This document shows positions 18,316-26,902 of a DNA stretch of 53,973 bases, in pieces. Source of the stretch: CALSPH01 sp041690035 (GTDB lineage: Bacteria > Bacteroidota > Bacteroidia > NS11-12g > UBA955); NCBI GenBank assembly GCA_041690035.1, contig JBDNFC010000004.1, positions 1 through 53,973 of the forward strand, read 5' to 3'. Positions within the stretch are counted from its first letter, which is position 1. Each line of letters begins with the position of its first letter. The position numbers and the translations under genes were made by a program. The notes under the pieces are model-generated. The model saw only the letters and a program-made list of their open reading frames with translations. It had not been told where the DNA came from and searched no databases.

Positions 18316-19029
18316 ATGAAAAAACTAAGTGTAATTATACCTGCTTTTAATGAAGAAGCCACTATTGCCGATATTTTAGACAAAACATTTGCAGTAACAC
18401 TAATAGAAAATACACTGCTAGAAGTGGTATTGGTAAATGATTGTAGCAATGATAATACGCATGAAATTATTAAAAATTATATAAAAACAAATCCTACCAA
18501 AGAGATATCTTACCAAATGCATCCACAAAACAGGGGAAAGGGCGCAGCGCTTCACACAGGTATTGAAAAAGCAACCGGAGATTATATCGTAGTGCAGGAT
18601 GCGGATTTAGAGTATGATCCACAAGAATTTAATATCCTACTTAAACCAATTCTAGAGGGATATGCAGACGTGGTCTATGGTTCAAGATTTATGGGTGGCA
18701 GGCCCCACCGCGTCTTGTTTTTTTGGCACACAATAGGCAATAAATTTCTTACTTCGCTAAGCAATATTTTTACCAATCTAAATCTTACTGATATGGAAAC
18801 ATGCTATAAGATGTTTGATGCTAAAATATTAAAAAGTTTAAAATTAGTAGAAAAACGGTTTGGTTTTGAGCCAGAGGTTACAGCAAAAATGTCTAAACTG
18901 CCAAAAATTAGGGTCTATGAGGTAGGAATTTCATACTATGGTAGAACATATGAGGAAGGAAAAAAAATAAGTTGGAAAGATGGTTTCAGAGCAATTTATT
19001 GTATTTTAAGATACAATATTTTAAAATAA
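18316..19029 (+). CDS. Family 2 glycosyltransferase, polyprenyl-phosphate sugar synthase type
   Basis: 237 residues, soluble GT-A fold. SVIIPAFNEEATI at the N-terminus, VNDCSNDNT (nucleotide-binding aspartate), RGKGAALHTGIEKATGD and the metal-binding VVQDADLEYDP are those of the dolichyl/polyprenyl-phosphate mannose or glucose synthase group. No C-terminal membrane helices, so it resembles the DPM1-like soluble type. In this operon it may charge undecaprenyl phosphate with a sugar used in glycan modification, or add a sugar directly. Donor unknown. Confidence 0.88.
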   Translation: MKKLSVIIPAFNEEATIADILDKTFAVTLIENTLLEVVLVNDCSNDNTHEIIKNYIKTNPTKEISYQMHPQNRGKGAALHTGIEKATGDYIVVQDADLEYDPQEFNILLKPILEGYADVVYGSRFMGGRPHRVLFFWHTIGNKFLTSLSNIFTNLNLTDMETCYKMFDAKILKSLKLVEKRFGFEPEVTAKMSKLPKIRVYEVGISYYGRTYEEGKKISWKDGFRAIYCILRYNILK

Positions 19030-19035
19030 ACAACC

Positions 19036-19881
19036 GTGAACAAAAACCAAATATATACGCATATAAGTTCAAAAAACACTTGGTATCATATAGATTTTAA
19101 AGAAATATGGAGGTATAGAGATTTGCTAAAAATGTTGGTAAAACGCGATGTAATAATCGTTTATAAACAAACTATTCTTGGACCAATATGGTTTGTATTG
19201 CAGCCTATTTTAACAGCAGTTATATTTACATTAGTTTTTGGCAAAATAGCACATTTGCCATCTGATAATCTTCCTTCGTTTGCTTTTTACCTTTGTGGAT
19301 TGGTAATGTGGAATTATTTTAGCGACTGTTTTATAAAAACAAGTGATACTTTTTTTGTAAATCAAAACCTATTTGGCAAAGTTTATTTTCCGCGATTAGT
19401 TGTTCCTATGGGTACAATACTATCTGGTTTAATTAAATTTATGGTTCAATTTTTTGTGCTAATTTTTGTTTGTTGTTATCATTATTTTATTTCAGGATTA
19501 ATATCACCTACAATTTACATCCTGTTTTTACCACTTATAATTTTACTTATGGCCATATTTGGCATGGGACTAGGGCTTATATTTACCTCTCTTACCACAA
19601 AATACCGTGACCTAAAATTTTTGCTTCAATTTGGTGTTCAATTGCTGATGTGGCTTACCCCAGTGGCCTACCCGCTTAGTACTGTTTCTGGAAATTATCA
19701 ATTATTATTAAAATTAAACCCTATTACTCATCTTATAGAACTGCTTAAACTTGGTATGCTTGGTAAAGGTTTTTTTGAACTAAATTGGCTCATTTATAGC
19801 AGTATTATTGCAATTGTTATAACCACTATTGGACTGTTTATTTTTAATAAAACAGAAAAAGATTTTATTGATAAAATATGA
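19036..19881 (+). CDS. ABC-2 polysaccharide export permease (Wzm-like)
   Basis: 281-residue inner-membrane protein with about six helices in the ABC-2 pattern. The N-terminal cytoplasmic stretch RYRDLLKMLVKRDVIIVYKQTILGPIWFVLQPILTA is the hallmark of Wzm/TagG/KpsM permeases (quoted in parts: RDLLKMLVKRD, YKQTILGPIW). GTG start at 19036; the stop overlaps the ATG of the ATPase gene by 4 nt, indicating translational coupling and a stoichiometric transporter. With its partner it would export a finished, lipid-linked O-polysaccharide across the inner membrane. Confidence 0.92.
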   Translation: MNKNQIYTHISSKNTWYHIDFKEIWRYRDLLKMLVKRDVIIVYKQTILGPIWFVLQPILTAVIFTLVFGKIAHLPSDNLPSFAFYLCGLVMWNYFSDCFIKTSDTFFVNQNLFGKVYFPRLVVPMGTILSGLIKFMVQFFVLIFVCCYHYFISGLISPTIYILFLPLIILLMAIFGMGLGLIFTSLTTKYRDLKFLLQFGVQLLMWLTPVAYPLSTVSGNYQLLLKLNPITHLIELLKLGMLGKGFFELNWLIYSSIIAIVITTIGLFIFNKTEKDFIDKI

Positions 19882-21143
19882 AAGATAAAGAAGCTATTAT
19901 TTTTAGTAAAATATCTAAAAACTATACTCTAGGTGAATATAGCAGTCAAACATTTGCAGAAGAGTTTAAATCTATCTTTAAAAAAAACCAGGTTAAAATA
20001 GGTTTAAACGATAGAGATAATAAGGAAAATACTGGAAAAGTTTGGGCTTTAAAAGATATTTCGCTGCAAATAAATAAAGGAGAAGTAGTCGGGATAATTG
20101 GTAAAAATGGCGCAGGCAAATCAACCTTGCTAAAACTTCTTTCTAGAATAACATCACCATCAGACGGAGATATCTATATCAATGGTAGAATTGGGGCTTT
20201 ATTGGAGGTAGGCACAGGTTTTCAACCAGATTTAACCGGGAGAGAAAACATTTTTTTAAACGGTGCTATTTTAGGAATGAACAAAGCAGAAATAGATGCC
20301 AAATTATCAGAGATTGTGAGTTTTTCGGGCGTTGCAAAATACCTGGATACCCCAGTAAAAAGATATTCATCGGGTATGATGGTGCGCTTGGGTTTTGCAG
20401 TAGCAGCGCACCTAGAACCTGAAATTTTAGTTATCGATGAGGTATTGGCTGTGGGCGATCAAGAGTTTCAAGATCAATGTGTGGCTAAAATGCAAAATTT
20501 TGCAAAAATCGGTAAAACAGTTCTCTTTGTAAGCCATAATATGGCAAGCGTAAAAAGCTTATGTAAAAGAGGTATTGTACTAGAAAAAGGCAGCATATCT
20601 TTTGATGGAACCATTGATGAAGCGATACAATATTACCTTAGCAAACAAGAAAAAACAGAAGAAAATGGAGACATTGCATCTGGCCTAGGATCTATCAATA
20701 CACAAGAAGTTGTTTTTAGAAATATCGTTTTGCAAGGTGCTACTTTACAACATAAAAATACTGCACTATATGAGGAAGATTTACTCATTAAGATGCACAT
20801 AGATGCAAAAGCAAGTGGAGAAAAAATTGCTGTAGAGCTGCTAATTCATAGCGCTGATAATTATTTATTAGGCAATACCAATAACGTGTTTGAGAAAATT
20901 GAATTTATCACCAAAAAAGGTGAAAATTTTGTTACATGTAAGATAAGCAATAATCTTTTGCCAGGCAATTATAGCATGAGTTTTGCCATCGCTCAAAAAA
21001 ATGGAAATACACTTCATTTCCTTGAAAATATCATTTCGTTCAAAATAGAAAAAATGGCCATCAACAACAATAACCCATATCCATTTGTTTGGATAAATGG
21101 GAACATAAGATTTAATAGCAGCTGGATAATCAATAAAGAATAA
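19878..21143 (+). CDS. ABC polysaccharide export ATPase with C-terminal carbohydrate-binding domain (Wzt-like)
   Basis: 421 residues. ATPase domain (about 1-250): Walker A GIIGKNGAGKSTLLKLLS, GALLEVGTGFQPDLTGRENI (typical of Wzt/TagH), signature YSSGMMVRLGFAVA, Walker B EILVIDEVLAVGD. The C-terminal 150 residues (from about 270, ending YPFVWINGNIRF) form a beta-sandwich of the Wzt-C type, which in O9a-type systems recognises the terminal modification of the polymer before export. This extension suggests the exported glycan is chain-terminated by a specific residue. Overlaps the permease gene by 4 nt; next gene follows at 4 nt. Confidence 0.92.
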   Translation: MKDKEAIIFSKISKNYTLGEYSSQTFAEEFKSIFKKNQVKIGLNDRDNKENTGKVWALKDISLQINKGEVVGIIGKNGAGKSTLLKLLSRITSPSDGDIYINGRIGALLEVGTGFQPDLTGRENIFLNGAILGMNKAEIDAKLSEIVSFSGVAKYLDTPVKRYSSGMMVRLGFAVAAHLEPEILVIDEVLAVGDQEFQDQCVAKMQNFAKIGKTVLFVSHNMASVKSLCKRGIVLEKGSISFDGTIDEAIQYYLSKQEKTEENGDIASGLGSINTQEVVFRNIVLQGATLQHKNTALYEEDLLIKMHIDAKASGEKIAVELLIHSADNYLLGNTNNVFEKIEFITKKGENFVTCKISNNLLPGNYSMSFAIAQKNGNTLHFLENIISFKIEKMAINNNNPYPFVWINGNIRFNSSWIINKE

Positions 21144-21147
21144 TAAA

Positions 21148-21807
21148 ATGGAATTACACCCAAGTATTAGTGCCTTTTGGAATTGGTTTAAAACCAACGA
21201 AAAACGATATAGAGATATTGCTCAGGTAGTAGATGAAGAACAACAGCAAGAATTGCTAACAGACATTCTTGAAGTATTGAACAATTATAACCCCGAATTA
21301 TACTTAGAATTTGATTATGACCAAGACACCAAACTGCACAAAATTATTATTACCGCCAATGGTAATGAAGGATTTATAGATGCGGCAGAACAGTTAGCAA
21401 ATGCGGCTATACCGATTGATGGCTGGCAAATTGATGCACTAAAACAGCCAGATAGCAAACCATTTACCATTAACTTAGATGGCGGTGATATAGAAAGTGA
21501 AGAGGTTTTAATAGAACCTGTATCTAGGGTAGACAACCCAGGTAGAGTAGGATTAAAAGTACACATTCCCGAAGTTGAAAAACATGTTGAAGACCCCTAT
21601 TTTACCTCAGCAATATATGCATTAATTGAAACAGTAATTGGAGAAAAATCATTGGCAAAAGACATTAGTTTAATTCAACTTAGCCCACCCGATGAAACAT
21701 TTGAACGCGGTAATTGCATTGTCCTAAAAGATTTACCTCAATTTATATTAGACTATAAAACTACTTTAAAAGAAGACGCTCATCAAAATCATGATGAACT
21801 AAAGTAA
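21148..21807 (+). CDS. Uncharacterised acidic protein at the end of the glycan-export operon
   Basis: 219 residues, no signal peptide or membrane helix, acidic (many D/E), so probably cytosolic. It opens with HPSISAFWNWFKTNEKRY and contains two alpha/beta-looking halves (YLEFDYDQDTKLHKIIITANG; GLKVHIPEVEKHVEDP). I recall uncharacterised proteins with a similar FWxWFxxNE opening but cannot name a family with confidence. It lies 4 nt after the Wzt-like gene with its own ATG, so it is probably co-transcribed with the glycan operon; a functional link is not demonstrated. It converges on the Na/Pi transporter gene with a 40-nt gap. Confidence 0.75.
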   Translation: MELHPSISAFWNWFKTNEKRYRDIAQVVDEEQQQELLTDILEVLNNYNPELYLEFDYDQDTKLHKIIITANGNEGFIDAAEQLANAAIPIDGWQIDALKQPDSKPFTINLDGGDIESEEVLIEPVSRVDNPGRVGLKVHIPEVEKHVEDPYFTSAIYALIETVIGEKSLAKDISLIQLSPPDETFERGNCIVLKDLPQFILDYKTTLKEDAHQNHDELK

Positions 21808-21847
21808 AGACAACACTTTTTGTTGCTCACAATAATAAAATAAATTC

Positions 21848-23980
21848 TTACTTTAGATTTTCTCCTTTTGCTGCCTCCGACACGTTGATAACATGATCAC
21901 CAATGCGTTCCATGGTTGCAAAAAGATTGCTATATATTAATCCTGCTTGCGCATTATATTGGTTTTGTGCTATGCTTTGCAAATGTTTCAGTTTTAAATT
22001 ATCTCTGATTTCGTTGATTTTATCTTCTATCTCTACCGCAGCAACTAAGTCTGCACTTTCATAAGGTTTTTCTAAATTTCCAATCATAATAATAAATGAT
22101 TTTTCTAATGAATTAAGCAATGATGTAAGGTCATCTCTTTGGCCTTGGTCAAACCAGATTTTGTCCTCTCTCTTCTTATTTATTAGTTTAGTTATTTCAA
22201 AAAATAAATCTCCTATACGCTCTAAATCATTGGTAATAGTTATCATTGCACGCAAATCGTTTAGGGTAGTATTTGACAACTCATTGGTAGCAACTTGAGA
22301 GAGGTATTTGTGAATTTCCATTTCAAGTCTATCGGTAATTTCTTCGTATTTTGTTATTTTCTTTATAATTTTATCTATTTTCTTTGTCTCTGTTTCATGA
22401 ATAAGATCTTGCGCTTTTAACAACATCTTTTTTGTAAGCAAAGCAAATTTAACTACTTCTTTTTTGGCTTCGTATACGGAGAGTTCTGGAGTTCCCATTA
22501 GGCCCGATGATATATACTCTAGTTTAAACACTTCATCATCTTCTCCCTTTGAAGAAACACTTTTAGTTGCCAATTTTACCAACCAAGGCACAAACCATAT
22601 AAGGAGTAAAACATTAGATAAATTAAAAACAGTATGAAATGCAGATAAAGCAAGTGTGGCCCCTTCATCATCTACATATGGGTCTATACCTAATTTACTT
22701 TTCATAAATGCGGCAATCCCTGACATAAAAAATGGCATTAAAAATATCATCCAAGTTACACCAATAATATTAAAAAGTGTATGAATTCTTGCAGACCGTT
22801 TGGCATGCACGTTTCCAACAATAGAGGCTAACTCTGCGGTAATTGTTGTGCCAATATTTTCACCCAAAATGATTGCAGCTGCAATATCTATTGGTATGAC
22901 ACCTTTTAGAACCAAAGTGAGTGTCAATGCCATAGAAGCACTAGAAGATTGCACAATAATGGTTACTAAAGTTCCCAAAATCACAAACATAAATCTGCTT
23001 ATAATGCCATAATCTGCATATTGATTAAAAAATCTAATTATCCAAGAATTTTCATCTACATTAGGTACAGCATCTTTTAGCAATCCCAAACCCATAAAAA
23101 GGAGTGCAAAACCAATAAGTGCAGTACCCCACCCTTTAGTTTTATTTTTACTTATAAATAGCAATGGCGTGCCAATAGCCAAAAAAATAAGCGAATAATC
23201 TGAAACATTAATTTTAAACCCAAATAAAGATACCAGCCAACCTGTAATGGTAGTACCAATATTTGCACCCATCATCACTCCTGCTGATTCTAAAAGCGTT
23301 AGTAATCCTGCATTTACAAAACTAACCGTCATTACAGTAGTTGCAGAACTAGACTGTACCAATGCAGTAATCAAAAATCCACTCAGTACTCCCAAATACC
23401 TGTTTGCGGTCATACCACTCAATATTTTTCTTAATCCACTGCCTGCTGTTTGTTGCAGGCCTTCACTCATCATTTTCATCCCAAAGATAAACATACCTAA
23501 TGAGCCAAATAAAATTAAAAACTTAAAAATACCCCACGGCCTGTCTGTTTGAAACTTTCCTGTTTCTGACCATACTAAATCATTTTTTAATTGCTCAATA
23601 TTTTGCGAATTGCTAAGTATACCTCCATTTTTTAAAGTACCTATTTGCCATTGGTACTTTTCTGCCTTTGCAAGACCATCTATTACAAAATGCGTAGAAT
23701 CTTTGCTAATGGGTTTAGTATACTGCCAAACAAAACGATTATCTATTTTTTTTTGATACCTTATAATAAAATTTCCTACTGCATCGTAATCATTGTATTC
23801 TATTGACCATCCTAGCTTTGCGTTATCTTCGCCTGGCTTGCTGCTAATATTTTTAAAAAGCTTTTTTTCTAATTCTATTTTTTGAAAAGCTTTTGTACTG
23901 TCTGATTGAATACCAAATACTGGGCAAACAGCTTTAATAATTAATACTAAAAGGAGTAAAATTTGCTTATAATTTTTCAT
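21848..23980 (-). CDS. Na+/phosphate cotransporter (NptA-type) with extracytoplasmic Fn3-like domain and C-terminal PhoU domain
   Basis: 710 residues. Signal-like N-terminus (about 1-23), then a beta-rich domain of about 100 residues (WSIEYNDYDAVGNFIIRYQ, YQWQIGTLKNGG) resembling a fibronectin type III module that should face the periplasm. The membrane part (about 150-475) contains the two inverted Na/Pi repeats, each with QSSSA (QSSSATTVMTVSF; QSSSASMALTLTL) and GANIGTTITGW / GENIGTTITAEL. The last 220 residues are helical PhoU-like (NDLERIGDLFFEI, MERIGDHVINVSEAA). Phosphate uptake is the family function; the PhoU tail probably regulates it. The extra N-terminal domain is unusual compared with bare NptA/YjbB proteins. 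An AT-only 22-bp palindrome lies about 53 nt upstream. Confidence 0.88.
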   Translation of the reverse strand: MKNYKQILLLLVLIIKAVCPVFGIQSDSTKAFQKIELEKKLFKNISSKPGEDNAKLGWSIEYNDYDAVGNFIIRYQKKIDNRFVWQYTKPISKDSTHFVIDGLAKAEKYQWQIGTLKNGGILSNSQNIEQLKNDLVWSETGKFQTDRPWGIFKFLILFGSLGMFIFGMKMMSEGLQQTAGSGLRKILSGMTANRYLGVLSGFLITALVQSSSATTVMTVSFVNAGLLTLLESAGVMMGANIGTTITGWLVSLFGFKINVSDYSLIFLAIGTPLLFISKNKTKGWGTALIGFALLFMGLGLLKDAVPNVDENSWIIRFFNQYADYGIISRFMFVILGTLVTIIVQSSSASMALTLTLVLKGVIPIDIAAAIILGENIGTTITAELASIVGNVHAKRSARIHTLFNIIGVTWMIFLMPFFMSGIAAFMKSKLGIDPYVDDEGATLALSAFHTVFNLSNVLLLIWFVPWLVKLATKSVSSKGEDDEVFKLEYISSGLMGTPELSVYEAKKEVVKFALLTKKMLLKAQDLIHETETKKIDKIIKKITKYEEITDRLEMEIHKYLSQVATNELSNTTLNDLRAMITITNDLERIGDLFFEITKLINKKREDKIWFDQGQRDDLTSLLNSLEKSFIIMIGNLEKPYESADLVAAVEIEDKINEIRDNLKLKHLQSIAQNQYNAQAGLIYSNLFATMERIGDHVINVSEAAKGENLK

Positions 23981-24032
23981 TAAATTAAGGTTGCAAATAT
24001 GTACTAAATTTTATAATTTAAAGTAATTATAT

Positions 24033-24054
24033 ATTAAATTAATGTTAATTTAAT
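24033..24054. promoter_or_regulatory. AT-only perfect dyad upstream of the Na/Pi transporter gene
   Basis: Arms ATTAAATTAA and TTAATTTAAT flank a TG centre, 53 nt upstream of the transporter start at 23980. Could be an operator or only chance in very AT-rich sequence; there are no G/C pairs to support a terminator. Confidence 0.25.
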
Positions 24055-24119
24055 TTATGGAATGAATTGGTTATAATGAATTAAAAGCGCCTTTTATATA
24101 AAACTTATTTCATCTATGA

Positions 24120-24713
24120 TTAATGCTTACCAACTTTCCAATAGCTCTTTTTTAACCATTTTTGTCCACTTTCGGCCGCAGGTATTTCTAAAGTGGAGGC
24201 CATGCTGTCATTCCACCGGTTTAAAAAACCAAATAAAGAGATTACTCCTAAAATTTCTACAATCTCTCCATCATTATAATACTTATGTAAATTCTCTCCA
24301 ATTTGATCATTAACTGCATTTGGTATTACACTTGCAGCCCATGCAAAATCTAAAGCTACACGCTCTGCATCGCTAAAACTATCATGAGATTTGTAACGCC
24401 AAATGTTTTTTAGCTGTATATCTAAAGCACCATAGCGCTCTGCAGCCCTAATAGTGTGGGCTTGACAATAATTACAGCCTGCCACCATGCTGCTTATATA
24501 GCCCACTAATCTTTTTAAAGCGCTGCTAACCTTGCCTTCATTTTGCATTACTGCCATATTAAGTGCTATAAAAGTTTTGGCAATGGCCGGCCTATGATGC
24601 ATAGTAAGCACACTGTTTGGACAAAATCCTAAAGTCTCATTAAAAAAAGTAATTAAATCTTGAAGTTGGGGATCATTTTCGCTAGAACGCGGTTCCACAA
24701 GGGGTCTATTCAT
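24120..24713 (-). CDS. AhpD-like / carboxymuconolactone decarboxylase family peroxidase-related protein
   Basis: 197 residues from ATG 24713 (an upstream in-frame TTG at 24731 overlaps the promoter box and is rejected). All-helical AhpD-like fold with the redox motif AGCNYCQAHT (CxxC followed by H), preceded by LKRLVGYISSMVAG. Alkylhydroperoxidase-like proteins of this size (the uncharacterised peroxidase-related group) use the cysteine pair in thiol-dependent peroxide reduction. Substrate and reductant unknown. The gene stands alone; its -7 box has a TTTG element 18 nt upstream of it, the best -33/-7 pair I found in the window. Confidence 0.85.
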   Translation of the reverse strand: MNRPLVEPRSSENDPQLQDLITFFNETLGFCPNSVLTMHHRPAIAKTFIALNMAVMQNEGKVSSALKRLVGYISSMVAGCNYCQAHTIRAAERYGALDIQLKNIWRYKSHDSFSDAERVALDFAWAASVIPNAVNDQIGENLHKYYNDGEIVEILGVISLFGFLNRWNDSMASTLEIPAAESGQKWLKKSYWKVGKH

Positions 24714-24718
24714 ACCAG

Positions 24719-24748
24719 CAAAAATAAACAAAAAATGATGCTATCAAA
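24719..24748 (-). promoter_or_regulatory. Putative -33/-7 promoter of the AhpD-like gene (TTTG, 18 nt, TATTTTTG)
   Basis: On the minus strand TTTG (24748-24745) is followed after 18 nt by TATTTTTG (24726-24719). The box ends 5 nt before the ATG at 24713, predicting a leaderless or nearly leaderless transcript. Confidence 0.55.
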
Positions 24749-24885
24749 CATTTTGTTAATATTTATTGTCAATAAAATGCACAATTTGCACTTAAGCCAT
24801 TCTTATCTATAAGGCACAAACAATAACTTAAACTACTTTTACCCATAATTATATATCCCATAACATTTATTACTGTAAAATTAGC

Positions 24886-24893
24886 TAATTTTG
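24886..24893 (+). promoter_or_regulatory. Putative -7 promoter box TAATTTTG, 5 nt before the metG start
   Basis: TAnnTTTG match directly preceding the TTG start at 24899; the transcript would begin at or near the start codon. Confidence 0.5.
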
Positions 24894-24898
24894 CTGTC

Positions 24899-26902
24899 TT
24901 GAAAAAACAACTTGTAACCGCAGCCTTACCATATGCAAACGGCCCTCTACATATAGGTCACATTGCGGGTTGTTACCTACCTGCCGATATTTATGTGAGG
25001 TATCAAAAAATTAGAGGAAACGACACCATATTTGTTTGTGGAAGCGATGAGCACGGTGTACCAATTAGTCTAAGGGCAAAAGCGGAGAACAAGAGCCCCC
25101 AAGAAGTAGTAGACTATTATCACTTAATGATGAAGGAGGCTTTTGAGGGAATGGATATTCGTTTTGATGTATATAGCCGAACCACAAGTAAAATACACTA
25201 TGACACCGCACAGGAAATTTTTAAAACAATCTACGACAAAGGTGGTTTTAGAGAAATAGTAACAGCACAATTATATGATGCTAAGGCAGGCAAGTTTTTA
25301 GCCGATAGGTATATTATAGGCACTTGCAATAATTGTGGTTTCGAAAAAGCCTATGGCGACCAATGTGAAAGCTGCGGTAAAACATTGAGTCCAGAAGAAC
25401 TTATTAACCCTATTTCAGCACTTTCTGGAGAAAAGCCTGTGAAAAAAGAAACCACCAATTGGTTTCTGCCATTAGATGAATTGCAAGAAAAGCTTAATGC
25501 GTATGTAAACAGTCATATATCTGACTGGAAAATAAATGTTTATGGACAATGTAAAAGTTGGCTCAATGAGGGATTAAAGCCTCGCGCAATGACAAGAGAT
25601 CTAGACTGGGGTGTGCCATTGCCTATAGCTGAAACAAAAGGTAAAGTAATGTATGTTTGGTTTGATGCACCTATAGGTTATATATCAGCAACTAAAGAGT
25701 TTTTACCAGATACTTGGCAAGAATATTGGAAAAATCCTTCAAGCGAACTTATCCATTTTATAGGCAAAGACAATATCGTTTTTCATTGCTTAATTTTTCC
25801 AGCAATGCTAATGCAAGAAGGCAGCTATAATTTGCCAACAATGGTGCCAGCAAATGAATTTTTGAACCTAGAAGGACAAAAAATTTCCACCTCTAGAAAT
25901 TATGCTGTTTGGGTGCATGAATATTTAGCTGCATTTAATAATAGATCTGACGAAATGCGTTTTGTTTTATGCAGCATTGCACCAGAAACTAAGGATGCTG
26001 ATTTTAGTTGGTCAGATTTTCAAGCAAGGGTAAATAATGAATTGGTCGCAATTTTTGGCAATTTTGTAAACCGTGTGAGTGTTTTGATGCATAAATATTT
26101 TGATGGTATTGTTCCAGAAAGTGAAGCAGATGCAGATGAAGAAACACTTATGTGGCAAAACATTGAAAATCATTGTCAACAAATAGACGAAAATATCACC
26201 AATTATAAGTTTAGAGAAGCCCTAAGCCATTGGGTGAGCCTAAGTAGAATAGGAAATAAATACCTCGCAGATTCAGAACCATGGAAAACCATAAAAACAG
26301 ATTTACCAAAAACGAAACAAATTCTTAATAATGCGGTAAATTTAATTGCGCTTATTGCTGATTATGGAAGTATTTTTGTGCCCAAAGCTGCTGATAAAAT
26401 TAAATTATGTTTACAACTTTCTGCGTTTAATTGTGTTTATAATCGAAATCTAATCCTTGATTTTACAAAATTGACGCCCATACCATTACTTTTTCCAGTA
26501 ATTTTAGACGATGAAATAGAAATACAAATAAAGCTATTGCATAAAGAGGAATTAATACCCACGATAACACAAAAATCTATGATAAATTATGAAGATTTTC
26601 AAAAATTACAATTGGTTACTGCAACTATTGTATCTGCAACTAAAGTAGAAAATGCTGAAAAATTGCTGAAAATAACTTTGAGACTGAGCGAAAATGATGA
26701 AAGGGTGGTTCTCTCTGGCATTGCAGACCATTATAATCCTGTCCAAATAATTGGTAAACAAGTAACCTATTTGATGAATTTGGCATCAAGAAAGATAAGA
26801 GGAATAGAAAGCCATGGCATGATATTACTAGCTGAAAATGATGGCAAACTTGTGTTTATAACACCCGAAAATAAGATAGAAGATGGAAGTGAAATTGCAT
26901 AA
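24899..26902 (+). CDS. metG: Methionyl-tRNA synthetase with C-terminal tRNA-binding domain
   Basis: Charges tRNA-Met in the cytosol. 667 residues. Class I signatures: VTAALPYANGPLHIGH at the very N-terminus (HIGH motif), FVCGSDEHG, zinc-finger cysteines CNNCGFEKAYGDQCESCGK, WFDAPIGYIS and the KMSKS equivalent KISTS. Residues from about 560 form an OB-fold EMAPII-like tRNA-binding/dimerisation domain (LVTATIVSATKVENAEKLL, LMNLASRKIRGIESHGMIL). TTG start at 24899: there is no nearer ATG before the conserved LVTAALPYANGP, and family members begin at this point. The 3' end overlaps the next gene by 20 nt. Confidence 0.97.
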   Translation: MKKQLVTAALPYANGPLHIGHIAGCYLPADIYVRYQKIRGNDTIFVCGSDEHGVPISLRAKAENKSPQEVVDYYHLMMKEAFEGMDIRFDVYSRTTSKIHYDTAQEIFKTIYDKGGFREIVTAQLYDAKAGKFLADRYIIGTCNNCGFEKAYGDQCESCGKTLSPEELINPISALSGEKPVKKETTNWFLPLDELQEKLNAYVNSHISDWKINVYGQCKSWLNEGLKPRAMTRDLDWGVPLPIAETKGKVMYVWFDAPIGYISATKEFLPDTWQEYWKNPSSELIHFIGKDNIVFHCLIFPAMLMQEGSYNLPTMVPANEFLNLEGQKISTSRNYAVWVHEYLAAFNNRSDEMRFVLCSIAPETKDADFSWSDFQARVNNELVAIFGNFVNRVSVLMHKYFDGIVPESEADADEETLMWQNIENHCQQIDENITNYKFREALSHWVSLSRIGNKYLADSEPWKTIKTDLPKTKQILNNAVNLIALIADYGSIFVPKAADKIKLCLQLSAFNCVYNRNLILDFTKLTPIPLLFPVILDDEIEIQIKLLHKEELIPTITQKSMINYEDFQKLQLVTATIVSATKVENAEKLLKITLRLSENDERVVLSGIADHYNPVQIIGKQVTYLMNLASRKIRGIESHGMILLAENDGKLVFITPENKIEDGSEIA

